DNA from: Brevibacterium spongiae
GTDB taxonomy: Bacteria > Actinomycetota > Actinomycetes > Actinomycetales > Brevibacteriaceae
Length of the DNA stretch: 64,000 nt
Assembly (NCBI RefSeq): GCF_026168515.1
Contig: NZ_CP093443.1
Span: 1-64,000 of the forward strand
Reading direction: 5' to 3'
Shown: in pieces, positions 29,146-37,352 of the stretch
Layout: each line of letters begins with the position of its first letter
Numbering within the stretch: the first letter of the stretch is position 1
Program-made: the position numbers and the translations under genes
Notes under the pieces: generated by a model
Seen by the model: the letters and a program-made list of their open reading frames with translations, nothing else
What the model was told of the DNA's origin: nothing
Databases searched by the model: none

Positions 29146-29853
29146 ATGACAGAGACCCCGACCATCGATACACGAACTCGGCTGCTCAATGCTGCGGCCG
29201 AACTCATCGCCGCCTCCCCTGGGGAGGACTTCTCGCTGCGTGCCGTGTGCGATGCCGTCGGCGTCAAGATGCCGACGCTCTACCACTTTTTCGGCAGCAA
29301 ACAAGGACTCATCGACGCCGTGATCGAACGTGGCTTCGACATGTACCTGGGCGAGAAGATGGCGATGGAGTCGAGCGGGGATCCGATCCAGGATCTGCGC
29401 CATGGGTGGGACGCCCATGTCGAATTCGGATTAAACAATCCTGGGTTCTATACGCTCATGTACGGCAAGGTCCAGCCCGGTTATGCACCGGCCGAGCAGT
29501 CGCGGGCGAGTGAGATCCTGGGCTCGCTGACTGCGGCCGCAGAGGCTCAGGGGCGACTCGTCGTCAATTCCGAGCAGGCCGCGGCCCATATCCTCGCGGC
29601 CAATATCGGCGTGACGCTGCGTCTCATCATTGCGGGAGCTCCCGATCCGCAGCTGTCGGCTGCCGTGCGTGAGGGCGTGTTCGACGCGATCACCGGCACC
29701 TCGCAGTCGGAGGCCGCGGACGACAGGTTCGCCCAGTCGGTCATCGAATACGCCGCCTCCCACGCCGAGGTGCTCGGGTCTGCCGAGACCCAGCTGCTCA
29801 TCCGCTGGCTGCAGCGCCTCGGAGACCATGCGCAAGCAGCTCAGGAGAACTGA
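29146..29853 (+). CDS. TetR-family regulator divergent from SDR
   Basis: A 235-residue TetR-family protein. The N-terminal helix-turn-helix (LLNAAAELIAASPGEDFSLRAVCDAVGVKMPTLYHFFGSK) occupies about 13-55, followed by a ligand-binding domain with FYTLMYGKVQPGY, typical of TetR_C proteins. No ribosome-binding site precedes the ATG, which fits a leaderless transcript. It presumably represses the divergent SDR/NTF2-like operon through the palindrome between them. Confidence 0.9.
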   Translation: MTETPTIDTRTRLLNAAAELIAASPGEDFSLRAVCDAVGVKMPTLYHFFGSKQGLIDAVIERGFDMYLGEKMAMESSGDPIQDLRHGWDAHVEFGLNNPGFYTLMYGKVQPGYAPAEQSRASEILGSLTAAAEAQGRLVVNSEQAAAHILAANIGVTLRLIIAGAPDPQLSAAVREGVFDAITGTSQSEAADDRFAQSVIEYAASHAEVLGSAETQLLIRWLQRLGDHAQAAQEN

Positions 29854-29871
29854 GGACGCGGGACGGCTTCC

Positions 29872-29970
29872 TCAGCCGAGGAGGCGGGCCACCTCGGCGG
29901 CCTGGTCATCCGGACGGAAATCGAGGTGGAGTCGGTTCTTCACGACCTTCTCCTCCTGGTCGAGTGACAT
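29872..29970 (-). pseudogene. Remnant of a VOC/glyoxalase-like gene
   Basis: A 32-codon reading frame with a good ribosome-binding site (AGGTGAGG). It encodes MSLDQEEKVVKNRLHLDFR then PDDQAAEVARLLG and stop. The EEKVVKNRLHLD and AAEVARLLG words match the middle of glyoxalase-like proteins that normally run past 110 residues, so this looks like a decayed, internally and terminally truncated VOC gene. It could also be a genuine short peptide gene. Confidence 0.5.
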
Positions 29971-29996
29971 GCCCTCACCTTTCGACGGTCATGGCC

Positions 29997-30515
29997 TCAG
30001 GCCCCGACGTCGCCGAGGTGGTGGCGGACTTCGTGGAGTCCGTAGAGGGTGAGTGTGGCGACGGTGAAGGCGCGGCCGTCGGCGCGGAACCCGCGACGAT
30101 CCCACTCGTCTCCGCTGACCTGGGAGAGGCGGCCGGCATAGGACTCGGCGGCCGCGGACAGGGCGGGGGCCACCTCGGCGGGATTCTCATGAGCGTAATC
30201 TGAGGCGATCGCGACAGCGTCGCCGTCGAAGTTCTCCAGCGTAGGGTCCGTCTCGGTGAGCATGAGCTCGGTGCGGCGGCGGAATTCGTCGAGGACATCG
30301 CGCATATGGGCGGCGTATTCGAGGTCCGACCAGCGGCCCGGCGTCCGCCGGGTGGCGGCGTCGTCCCTGGTCAGGACCGTCTGCCAGGTGGCGGCCGCCT
30401 CGGTGAGCGTGGCGGGCACGGTGGTGGGGTCCTCCTGGCCGGTGAAGCCGCAGTCGGGGCAGCCTCCGTCGAGGACGTCGGCCCAGTCGCGGGTGTCGGG
30501 GGTGATGTCGTTCAT
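29997..30515 (-). CDS. DinB-family protein
   Basis: A 172-residue four-helix DinB/YfiT-type putative metal-dependent enzyme. Metal-ligand histidines are apparent in AAHMRDVLDEF near 68 and HEVRHHLGDV at the C-terminus (about 161-170). An N-terminal CPDCGF motif adds a possible extra metal site. Family members include thiol-transferases for mycothiol or bacillithiol. The gene overlaps the DUF488 gene by four bases and is its downstream partner. Confidence 0.85.
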   Translation of the reverse strand: MNDITPDTRDWADVLDGGCPDCGFTGQEDPTTVPATLTEAAATWQTVLTRDDAATRRTPGRWSDLEYAAHMRDVLDEFRRRTELMLTETDPTLENFDGDAVAIASDYAHENPAEVAPALSAAAESYAGRLSQVSGDEWDRRGFRADGRAFTVATLTLYGLHEVRHHLGDVGA

Positions 30516-30940
30516 TTCTCTCCCTTGCTGCCGGATGTCCCGGTGGTCTTCTTCCCGCCGTTGAGGATGTCGGCGAGCACCGTTGCTTGGCTGATGTCAT
30601 CGCGCTTGGCCGCAGTGAGCAGGGTCAGCGTGCCCTTCTTCGCGAAATCGCGCAGCTCGTCGAGGCCCGCGGCGGCGTCATCGTCATCAAGTTCCTTGCG
30701 GAAGCGGTCGGCGAATTCGTCGAACTTCTCCGGATCATGGGAATACCACTTGCGCAGCTCGGTCGAGGGGGCGACGTCCTTGACCCATTCGTCGAGTTCG
30801 GCCTTGTCCTTGCTCACCCCGCGCGGCCACACGCGGTCGACGAGGACCCGGGTTCCATCGGACTTGTGCGCTTCGTCGTAGATGCGGCGGACTTGGACTT
30901 CGGCCGCGCTGCTCTTGGCGGAGCTCTTCTTCTCGGACAT
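30512..30940 (-). CDS. DUF488 (YeaO-like) family protein
   Basis: A 142-residue DUF488 protein with the family landmarks VRRIYDEA, RVLVDRVWPRGVSK, WVKDVAPSTELRKWYSHDPEKFDEFADRF and LTLLTAAKRDDISQA. Its N-terminal 15 residues are Lys/Ser-rich. Function is unknown. It overlaps the DinB gene (ATGA) and heads that operon. The opposite-strand DyP gene begins 200 bases away. Confidence 0.87.
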   Translation of the reverse strand: MSEKKSSAKSSAAEVQVRRIYDEAHKSDGTRVLVDRVWPRGVSKDKAELDEWVKDVAPSTELRKWYSHDPEKFDEFADRFRKELDDDDAAAGLDELRDFAKKGTLTLLTAAKRDDISQATVLADILNGGKKTTGTSGSKGEK

Positions 30941-31142
30941 CGTCGGATGCTCCTTTCGCTCGCTTGCCTTCGAGTCTACGACTCTCACACAACCGCCGCC
31001 GGACGGGTCCCGGGCAGCCGAGCAGCGCCGGGCTCCCACACCATGGCCAACATGCCTGGTGAGGCGTAGACTCGCAGGACATGCGGCACCTCGGTGCGCC
31101 GAGGCAGGCCTGGCATCAACCGCGATCCGAGGAGATGGTGCA

Positions 31143-32348
31143 GTGACCGTTTGGCAGCAGGCATTCCCCAATGGGAAGTCTCCGCAGCGAGTTCTCGTGC
31201 CGCCCTCGCCGTCTGCGATCTTCCTCGTCCTCACCGTCCGATCCGGGTTCGAAGAACAGGCGAAGGACTTCCTCGGTGAGATCGCCGGACTGACCCGCAC
31301 CGTGGGATTCCGCTCCCGCGAAGACGACCTCAGCTGTGTGACGGGCATCGGCGCAGACCTCTGGGACCGGATGTTCACCGCCCCCAGGCCTCCGGGGCTG
31401 CACCCCTTCATCGAACAGCGCGGAGACGTCCACACGGCACCCTCGACCCCGGGCGACCTCCTCTTCCATATCCGCGCTCGCCGCATCGACCTGTGCTTCG
31501 AACTCGCCCGGCTCATCCGCGACGCCCTGGCCGGTGCCGTCGACGTCGCCGACGAAGTGCACGGCTTCCGCTACTTCGACGAACGCGACATCCTCGGCTT
31601 CGTCGACGGGACGGAGAATCCCGAGGATCAGGGCGCCGTCGATGCCGTGTTCCTGCAGCCCGATGACTTCACCGAGGAGCTCGCCGAGGCGGGATCCGAC
31701 GTCGCCGCCGCTGCCGGCGGGGCTGCCGCGGCCTATGCAGGCAGCACGTACGCGATCGTCCAGAAGTACACGCACGATATGACCGGCTGGGAAGCACTCA
31801 GCGTCGAGGAGCAGGAGGCTGCCTTCGGACGCACCAAACTCTCCGACGTCGAATTCGCCGAAGAGGACAAGGCGCCGAACTCCCACCTCGTGCTCAATTC
31901 GATCGAGGATGAAGACGGCAACGACCGTGAGGTCGTCCGCGACAACATGGTCTTCGGCTCTGTCGGGTCCGAGGAGTACGGCACCTACTTCATCGCGTAC
32001 GCCGCTGATGTGACGACGACCGAGCAGATGCTTGAGAACATGTTCATCGGCGACCCGGTCGGCACCTACGACCGGATCCTCGACTTCTCGACCGCGGAGA
32101 CCGGCACCCTCTTCTTCATCCCCAGCCAGGATTTCCTCGACGACCCCGATGGGGAACTCGCCGAGGCGGGGCTCGGGATCGGCGCGGAGCCTGCCGCGGA
32201 GGCCGAGTCCACGGCCGACGGGGACGGTGGAGCCGCCTCGGTGCCGGTCGATGCCACCGAACCTGACGATGATCCGACAACGACAGACCCCTCGGCACCC
32301 ACGGACGGCAGCCTCGGAATCGGCAGCCTGAATAGGAGACGACAGTGA
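31143..32348 (+). CDS. Dye-decolorizing peroxidase with encapsulin-targeting tail
   Basis: A 401-residue DyP-type heme peroxidase. The GxxDG motif GFVDG is at 152-156 (catalytic Asp155), the probable heme-ligand histidine is in NSHLVLN near 248, and a downstream Arg lies in VRDNMVFG. After about residue 340 comes an acidic Ala/Thr/Pro-rich linker ending in DGSLGIGSLNRRR, the encapsulin cargo-loading peptide. The gene overlaps the encapsulin gene by four bases. The enzyme is therefore packaged in the protein nanocompartment encoded next, where it oxidises peroxides and aromatic substrates. The GTG start follows GAGGAGA. Confidence 0.95.
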   Translation: MTVWQQAFPNGKSPQRVLVPPSPSAIFLVLTVRSGFEEQAKDFLGEIAGLTRTVGFRSREDDLSCVTGIGADLWDRMFTAPRPPGLHPFIEQRGDVHTAPSTPGDLLFHIRARRIDLCFELARLIRDALAGAVDVADEVHGFRYFDERDILGFVDGTENPEDQGAVDAVFLQPDDFTEELAEAGSDVAAAAGGAAAAYAGSTYAIVQKYTHDMTGWEALSVEEQEAAFGRTKLSDVEFAEEDKAPNSHLVLNSIEDEDGNDREVVRDNMVFGSVGSEEYGTYFIAYAADVTTTEQMLENMFIGDPVGTYDRILDFSTAETGTLFFIPSQDFLDDPDGELAEAGLGIGAEPAAEAESTADGDGGAASVPVDATEPDDDPTTTDPSAPTDGSLGIGSLNRRRQ

Positions 32349-33145
32349 ACAACCTCTATCGCGAACTAGCTCCCATCACCGGCCCGGCCTGGGCGGAGAT
32401 CGAGGAGGAGGCCAGGCGCACCTTCAAGCGCAATATCGCCGGTCGGCGCATCGTCGACGTCGAAGGGCCGACGGGCTTCGAGACCTCCTCGGTGACCACC
32501 GGCCATATCCGCGACATCGCCTCGGAGACCTCGGGTCTCGATATCCGCCAGCGCATCGTCCAGGAGTTCGTGGAACTCCGCGCCCCCTTCACCGTCACCC
32601 GACAGGCCATCGACGATGTCGCCCGCGGCTCCGGAGACTCGGACTGGCAGCCGGTCAAGGACGCGGCCACGACGATCGCCATGGCCGAGGACCGGGCCAT
32701 CCTCCACGGCCTCGACTCCGCGGGAATCGGTGGCATCGTCCCGAACTCCTCGAACACGGCCGTCGACCTGCCCGAGGCCGTCGAGGACTATGCGGACGCG
32801 GTGGCGCAAGCACTGTCCAGCCTGCGCATGGCCGGTGTCGACGGGCCCTACAGTCTGCTTTTGTCCTCCGCCGAATACACGAAGGTCTCCGAATCGACCG
32901 ATCACGGCTTCCCGGTCCGCGATCACCTCTCGCGCCAGCTCGGCGCCGGAGAGATCATCTGGGCGCCGGCGCTCGAAGGCGCCCTGCTCGTGTCCACCCG
33001 CGGCGGCGACTACGAGCTGCACCTCGGACAGGATCTGTCGATCGGCTACAGCGGTCACAACGGTGACACCGTGGACCTCTACCTGCAGGAGACTTTCGGC
33101 TTCCTTGCGCTGACCGACGAATCCAGCGTCCCCCTGAACTCCTGA
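32345..33145 (+). CDS. Encapsulin shell protein (linocin M18-type)
   Basis: A 266-residue HK97-fold shell protein that assembles a closed nanocompartment around the DyP peroxidase. It begins MNNLYRELAPITGPAWAEIEEEARRTFKRNIAGRR and is very close to linocin M18 of Brevibacterium linens, as I remember that sequence, including length. It ends in QETFGFLALTDESSVPL. The four-base overlap with the peroxidase gene indicates coupled translation. It is one of the main clues to genus. Confidence 0.97.
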   Translation: MNNLYRELAPITGPAWAEIEEEARRTFKRNIAGRRIVDVEGPTGFETSSVTTGHIRDIASETSGLDIRQRIVQEFVELRAPFTVTRQAIDDVARGSGDSDWQPVKDAATTIAMAEDRAILHGLDSAGIGGIVPNSSNTAVDLPEAVEDYADAVAQALSSLRMAGVDGPYSLLLSSAEYTKVSESTDHGFPVRDHLSRQLGAGEIIWAPALEGALLVSTRGGDYELHLGQDLSIGYSGHNGDTVDLYLQETFGFLALTDESSVPLNS

Positions 33146-33294
33146 GCGCAGCTCGGGTCGTGAGCCTTGGGGGTGAGGCGTGGTGGGTGCCTCGGCGGCG
33201 TCGAAAGCTGGATTTGTGCCGGCCGAAGCGTCGCAAGCGGGCTTGAGGGTGCAAGAATGAACTCGGCGAACCCGCGGAACTCCTCCGAACACGG

Positions 33295-33936
33295 ATGGAG
33301 TTCACCGACGAACGGACGACGATGACTTCGGAAGCACCGGAACCGAACACCCCTCCGACACCCCGTGGAGACACGACCGGCCCGCAGTCCGAAGGCCGGA
33401 CTACGGCCGCTGGGGCGGAGATCGGAGCGCTGATCGGGGCCGGTTTCGGACTGCTGTTCCTCATCATCAACAGCTCCCAGTTCTCCACCGTGGGCCGCAC
33501 GCTCGTCATCGCCCTCGGAGCGCTCGCCTTCGCAGGCATCGCGGTCTTCGCGGTACGTGGACTTATGCGCTCACGTGCGGCAGCGTCTGCGCGTGACCGT
33601 CGCGGTCCGCCGTTCGGGCGCGCCTACTGGATCATCGTGCTCATCGAGGCGGTTCTGCTGTTCGCCGGTGCCCGTCTGCTGTCAGGTCTCGGCCACCCGG
33701 AACTCGGTGTCGCGTGGGTAGCCGTGGTCGTCGGCACCCACTTCTATGCACTCGGGTGGGTCTTCGGACTCGATCGCTTCCATGTGCTCGCGACCATCGT
33801 CACGCTCTGCGGCATCGGCGGGTTCATCGCCTTCTTCGCCGCGGCCCCGGCGTTCATCCCGGTCATCAGCGGCGTCATCTCAGGCTTCGCGCTGCTCGGC
33901 TTCGCCATGTGGGCCCTGGTGCCGGTGGATAGGTGA
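33295..33936 (+). CDS. Hypothetical membrane protein
   Basis: A 213-residue protein, unrecognised. Residues 1-45 are hydrophilic and Pro/Thr-rich. The rest has about six hydrophobic segments (near 43-60, 68-88, 110-128, 138-158, 163-182 and 188-210), in a compact integral-membrane layout. The start could also be ATG 33322. It is followed 17 bases later by the convergent tricorn protease gene. Confidence 0.7.
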   Translation: MEFTDERTTMTSEAPEPNTPPTPRGDTTGPQSEGRTTAAGAEIGALIGAGFGLLFLIINSSQFSTVGRTLVIALGALAFAGIAVFAVRGLMRSRAAASARDRRGPPFGRAYWIIVLIEAVLLFAGARLLSGLGHPELGVAWVAVVVGTHFYALGWVFGLDRFHVLATIVTLCGIGGFIAFFAAAPAFIPVISGVISGFALLGFAMWALVPVDR

Positions 33937-33953
33937 GTCCGTTCGCCCGGGGG

Positions 33954-36900
33954 TCAGCCCTCGGTCGGGGCCTCAGGGGCCCCGGGCTTCGGTGACGGCT
34001 GCACGCGCGGGGGTGGGAACTCCGGTGGCTGGGCGGCGGGATGGTCCTTCAGCCCGGCGAACACCTCGGCGATGGCGCGATCGAGCTGCGGATCGTCGGC
34101 GGCGAAGAGCTGCCCGGGATCGTGCTCGACCTCGATATCGGGTTCGACGCCGTAGTTCTCCACGCTCCAGCCTTTGCCCTCGATCCAGAAGGAGTACCGC
34201 GGCTGGGTCACTCCGGTGCCGTCGACGAGGTCGTAGCGCCCGTCGATGCCGACGACTCCGCCCCAGGTGCGCACGCCGATGACCGGGCCGATGCCCCTGG
34301 CCTGCACACGGGCGTTGATGATGTCGCCGTCGGAGCCGGAGAACTCATTGGCCACGAACACCACCGGCCCGCGCGGTGCGTCCTCGGGGTCACGACCCAT
34401 AACGTCATAGCTGCGGGCCTGATTCCAGGCCACGACCTTGTCGGCGAAGCGCTCGGCCACCAGCGCGCTCGTGTGCCCGCCCCGGTTGAAGCGGACATCG
34501 GCGATGACGCCCTCGCAGCCCATCGCCTGCCGGATATCGCGGTGCAGCTGCGCCCAGCCGTAGGAGGTCATATCGGGAATGTGGACGTAGCCGACGCGGC
34601 CGGACGACTTCTCGGCCACGTACTCCCGACGGGAGCGCACCCAGTCCTGATAGCGCAGAACCTCCTCGCCGGCCAAGGGGATGACGGCCACCGTGCGGTC
34701 CTTGCGGCGGGACCGGCGCAGGGTGAGTTCGACGATCGAGTCCGCGGCACCCTGCAGATGCGCGGCAGGGCCGGCCGCCTCGTCGACGGGCTGACCGTTC
34801 ACGGCAACGATGACATCACCGACGGCAGCACCGACTCCGGCCTGCCGCAGCGGCGACCTTGCATCCGGTTCGCTGCTCTCACCAGGCAGGATCCGAGAGA
34901 TCGTCCATCCCTCCGCGGTCCGTTCCAGATCAGCGCCGAGGAAGCCGAGCTTCTTCGACTCATCACCCAGACCGTTCGGCGGGGAGACATAGGCGTGCGA
35001 GGTGTTGAGCTCGCCGACGGTCTCCCACAGGATGTCGACGAGGTCGTCATGCGTCAGCGCCTTCGCGGCCACGGCCCGCCAGCGCAGGGTCACGGATTCC
35101 CAATCGACCCCGTTCATGTCCTCGCGCCAGTAGTGGTCGCGCATGATCCGGGCGTTCTCTTCGAACATCTGCAGCCATTCGGCTCTCCGGTCGAGTTCGA
35201 ACCGCAGCCGGGTCACGTCGACGGAGACGAACTCATCGTCATCGGCCTCGACCTTCCGGTTCGCCGGGACCACGCTGATGTCGTCCTCGGAGCGGACGAC
35301 GATGAGCTTCCCGTCACCGGAGACCTCATAATCGCTGGCCTTGTCCACGACGGTGGTGACCTTGCGCTTGGCGAAGTCGAAGAATTGGACCACCTCGGCG
35401 GGTTTGTCACCGGCATCGCCGGCGCGTTTGGAGCCGAGTTCGCCGCCCTCGGCATCGCCGGTGCGCATCCACAGCAGACCCCCATCGGCGGACTCGAGGT
35501 CACGGAAGACTCCGGAGGCGACGGGGAACGGCAGGATCCGCTCCTCGGCCCCGTCGAGGTCGACCTCGGCGGTAGCCACGGGCTTGTCCGCCTTGGCGCG
35601 TTCGGTTTTCGCATCCTCGGCGACCTCGGCGATCGCCCATCCGGTTGCGCTCGGGCCGAACGGGGCGGGCTCCTCGGCGCTCAGCGGCAGCAGCCAGGGG
35701 CGGGTGACGCCGTTGAAGGACAGGTCGAAGGAGTGCTGGTTGTACGCGGGGTCGAAGGTGCGGTCGGAGAGGAAGGCGACGAACTTCCCGTCGCGGGTGA
35801 ACGTCGGTGAGAAGTCGTTGAACTTCCCCGTCGTCAGCGGCCGCGCCTTCTGGTCGGACTTCACCTCGACGATCATCAGCTGCGCGAGCAGCTCCTCACC
35901 CTGCGTCGGCTGCGACCACACGAGGTACTTCCCGTCGGAGGAGAACCGCGGGGTGCGCGCCTCACCGTGCCCGGAATGACCGACCAGCCGGGTGCGCCCG
36001 TTGCCGACCTCGATGAGCCGGATCGACCCGTCGTGGGAGATCGTCGCCAGGGTCTTCCCCGCAGGATCCGCCCGCAGGTGCAGGACCCGGCCCAGTGCTC
36101 CGGCCCCGATTCGCCGAGGCGGCTTGTCCCCGGTCAGAGACGCGACCTCGATCGCGTCCTCCCCTTCGGAATCGGTGACGTACGCGGCCTGACCGGTCGA
36201 GCCGAGGATCACCGGTTCGCGGGTGCGGACCGACGAATCCGCGCACAGCGCCCTGGCCGGTCCCTCCCGATGAGCCAACCAGAACGTCTTCCCGCGCCAC
36301 TCGAGCACCGAGGCATTGCCCTGACTGTCAGGGCTGATGCTGTTGATCCCGGTCTTCGGGTCGAGGCTCAGCGGCTGCACCTGCGTGCCCGGCAGCGTCA
36401 CCGAGAGTGTGCGCACGTCCGCATCGAGACTGTCGAGGATCCTGATCTCCCCACGGCTGTGCCATACGATGCGAGTGCCGTCGGTGGTGGCATCGCGGAC
36501 ATACCCCTCGGCCTCACCCTGATGAGTGAGCTGGCGGGGTTCGTTCGCCGAGGCGGCCGTGGCCAGGCCATCGATGATCCACAGGTTCGCCTGTTCCTGG
36601 GCATGGTGAGGGAACGTCGCGGCCCGATCCGAGGTGAAGACGAGCGAATCACCGACCCACAGCGGGTCGGTCAGAGGGGCCTCGTCCTCGCGCAGCAGCC
36701 GCTGCCACCGGGCGTTCGAACCATCGGGGATGCCGGCTGAGTTCGTGCCGTCGACCCGATCGAGCCACAGCCTTGGTGCGGTTCCGCCCCGGTAGCGCTT
36801 CCAGTGCGCGGGCGGACGAGAGAACGGCGTCGACAGAGCCGTCGTCCCCGAATGATGACGGGCCAGCCCGGAGGCGCGACCGAACTGCAGACGCTCGACT

Positions 36901-37265
36901 GCCCCGTCGAGGCCGATGGACTTCACGACATGGTTGCGGACCTCGAACTCCCCGGCATTGGCACCGATGAGGACATGGGTGGCGTCAGACCACCCGAGCA
37001 TCGTCATGGTCGTCGAACCCAACCAGGTGAGCCGGCGCAGGGCACCGGTGGCCACCTCGGCGACCATGAGCTCGGGCTGGCCCGTCCGGAAGGACACGAA
37101 CGCGACATGCGCTCCGTCCGGGGAGATCCGCGGAGACCGCACTGGCACTCGATCCGAGGTCAGCCGCCAGGCGCGACCGCCGGCGGACCCCACGAGCCAG
37201 ACATCGTCGTCTGCGGTGAAGGTGATGAGATCGGCTTGGACATGAGGGCAGCGAAGATAAGTCAC
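33954..37265 (-). CDS. Tricorn protease
   Basis: A 1103-residue tricorn-type serine protease, a large complex that trims peptides released by other proteases. The N-terminal two thirds carry beta-propeller repeats (SPDGAHVAFVS, SSDGKYLVWS, TRDGKFVAFLSD). A PDZ-like domain follows near 790-870 (GAAVGDVIVAVNGQPV), then the catalytic C-terminal domain with the histidine in NTSHAYV, the nucleophile Ser in FSGSDGDII and the substrate-charge glutamate in GVEPDIEVE. A Pro-rich tail ends the protein. I chose GTG 37265; the open frame extends far upstream over argS but that extension is antisense. Confidence 0.93.
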   Translation of the reverse strand: MTYLRCPHVQADLITFTADDDVWLVGSAGGRAWRLTSDRVPVRSPRISPDGAHVAFVSFRTGQPELMVAEVATGALRRLTWLGSTTMTMLGWSDATHVLIGANAGEFEVRNHVVKSIGLDGAVERLQFGRASGLARHHSGTTALSTPFSRPPAHWKRYRGGTAPRLWLDRVDGTNSAGIPDGSNARWQRLLREDEAPLTDPLWVGDSLVFTSDRAATFPHHAQEQANLWIIDGLATAASANEPRQLTHQGEAEGYVRDATTDGTRIVWHSRGEIRILDSLDADVRTLSVTLPGTQVQPLSLDPKTGINSISPDSQGNASVLEWRGKTFWLAHREGPARALCADSSVRTREPVILGSTGQAAYVTDSEGEDAIEVASLTGDKPPRRIGAGALGRVLHLRADPAGKTLATISHDGSIRLIEVGNGRTRLVGHSGHGEARTPRFSSDGKYLVWSQPTQGEELLAQLMIVEVKSDQKARPLTTGKFNDFSPTFTRDGKFVAFLSDRTFDPAYNQHSFDLSFNGVTRPWLLPLSAEEPAPFGPSATGWAIAEVAEDAKTERAKADKPVATAEVDLDGAEERILPFPVASGVFRDLESADGGLLWMRTGDAEGGELGSKRAGDAGDKPAEVVQFFDFAKRKVTTVVDKASDYEVSGDGKLIVVRSEDDISVVPANRKVEADDDEFVSVDVTRLRFELDRRAEWLQMFEENARIMRDHYWREDMNGVDWESVTLRWRAVAAKALTHDDLVDILWETVGELNTSHAYVSPPNGLGDESKKLGFLGADLERTAEGWTISRILPGESSEPDARSPLRQAGVGAAVGDVIVAVNGQPVDEAAGPAAHLQGAADSIVELTLRRSRRKDRTVAVIPLAGEEVLRYQDWVRSRREYVAEKSSGRVGYVHIPDMTSYGWAQLHRDIRQAMGCEGVIADVRFNRGGHTSALVAERFADKVVAWNQARSYDVMGRDPEDAPRGPVVFVANEFSGSDGDIINARVQARGIGPVIGVRTWGGVVGIDGRYDLVDGTGVTQPRYSFWIEGKGWSVENYGVEPDIEVEHDPGQLFAADDPQLDRAIAEVFAGLKDHPAAQPPEFPPPRVQPSPKPGAPEAPTEG

Positions 37266-37352
37266 GTGACCCACATTACAAGGCCCGATGCCCAGCGGTG
37301 CGGGCCCTGAACCGATGCCCAGGCAACTTGCACGCGGCAATAGAATGGCCGT

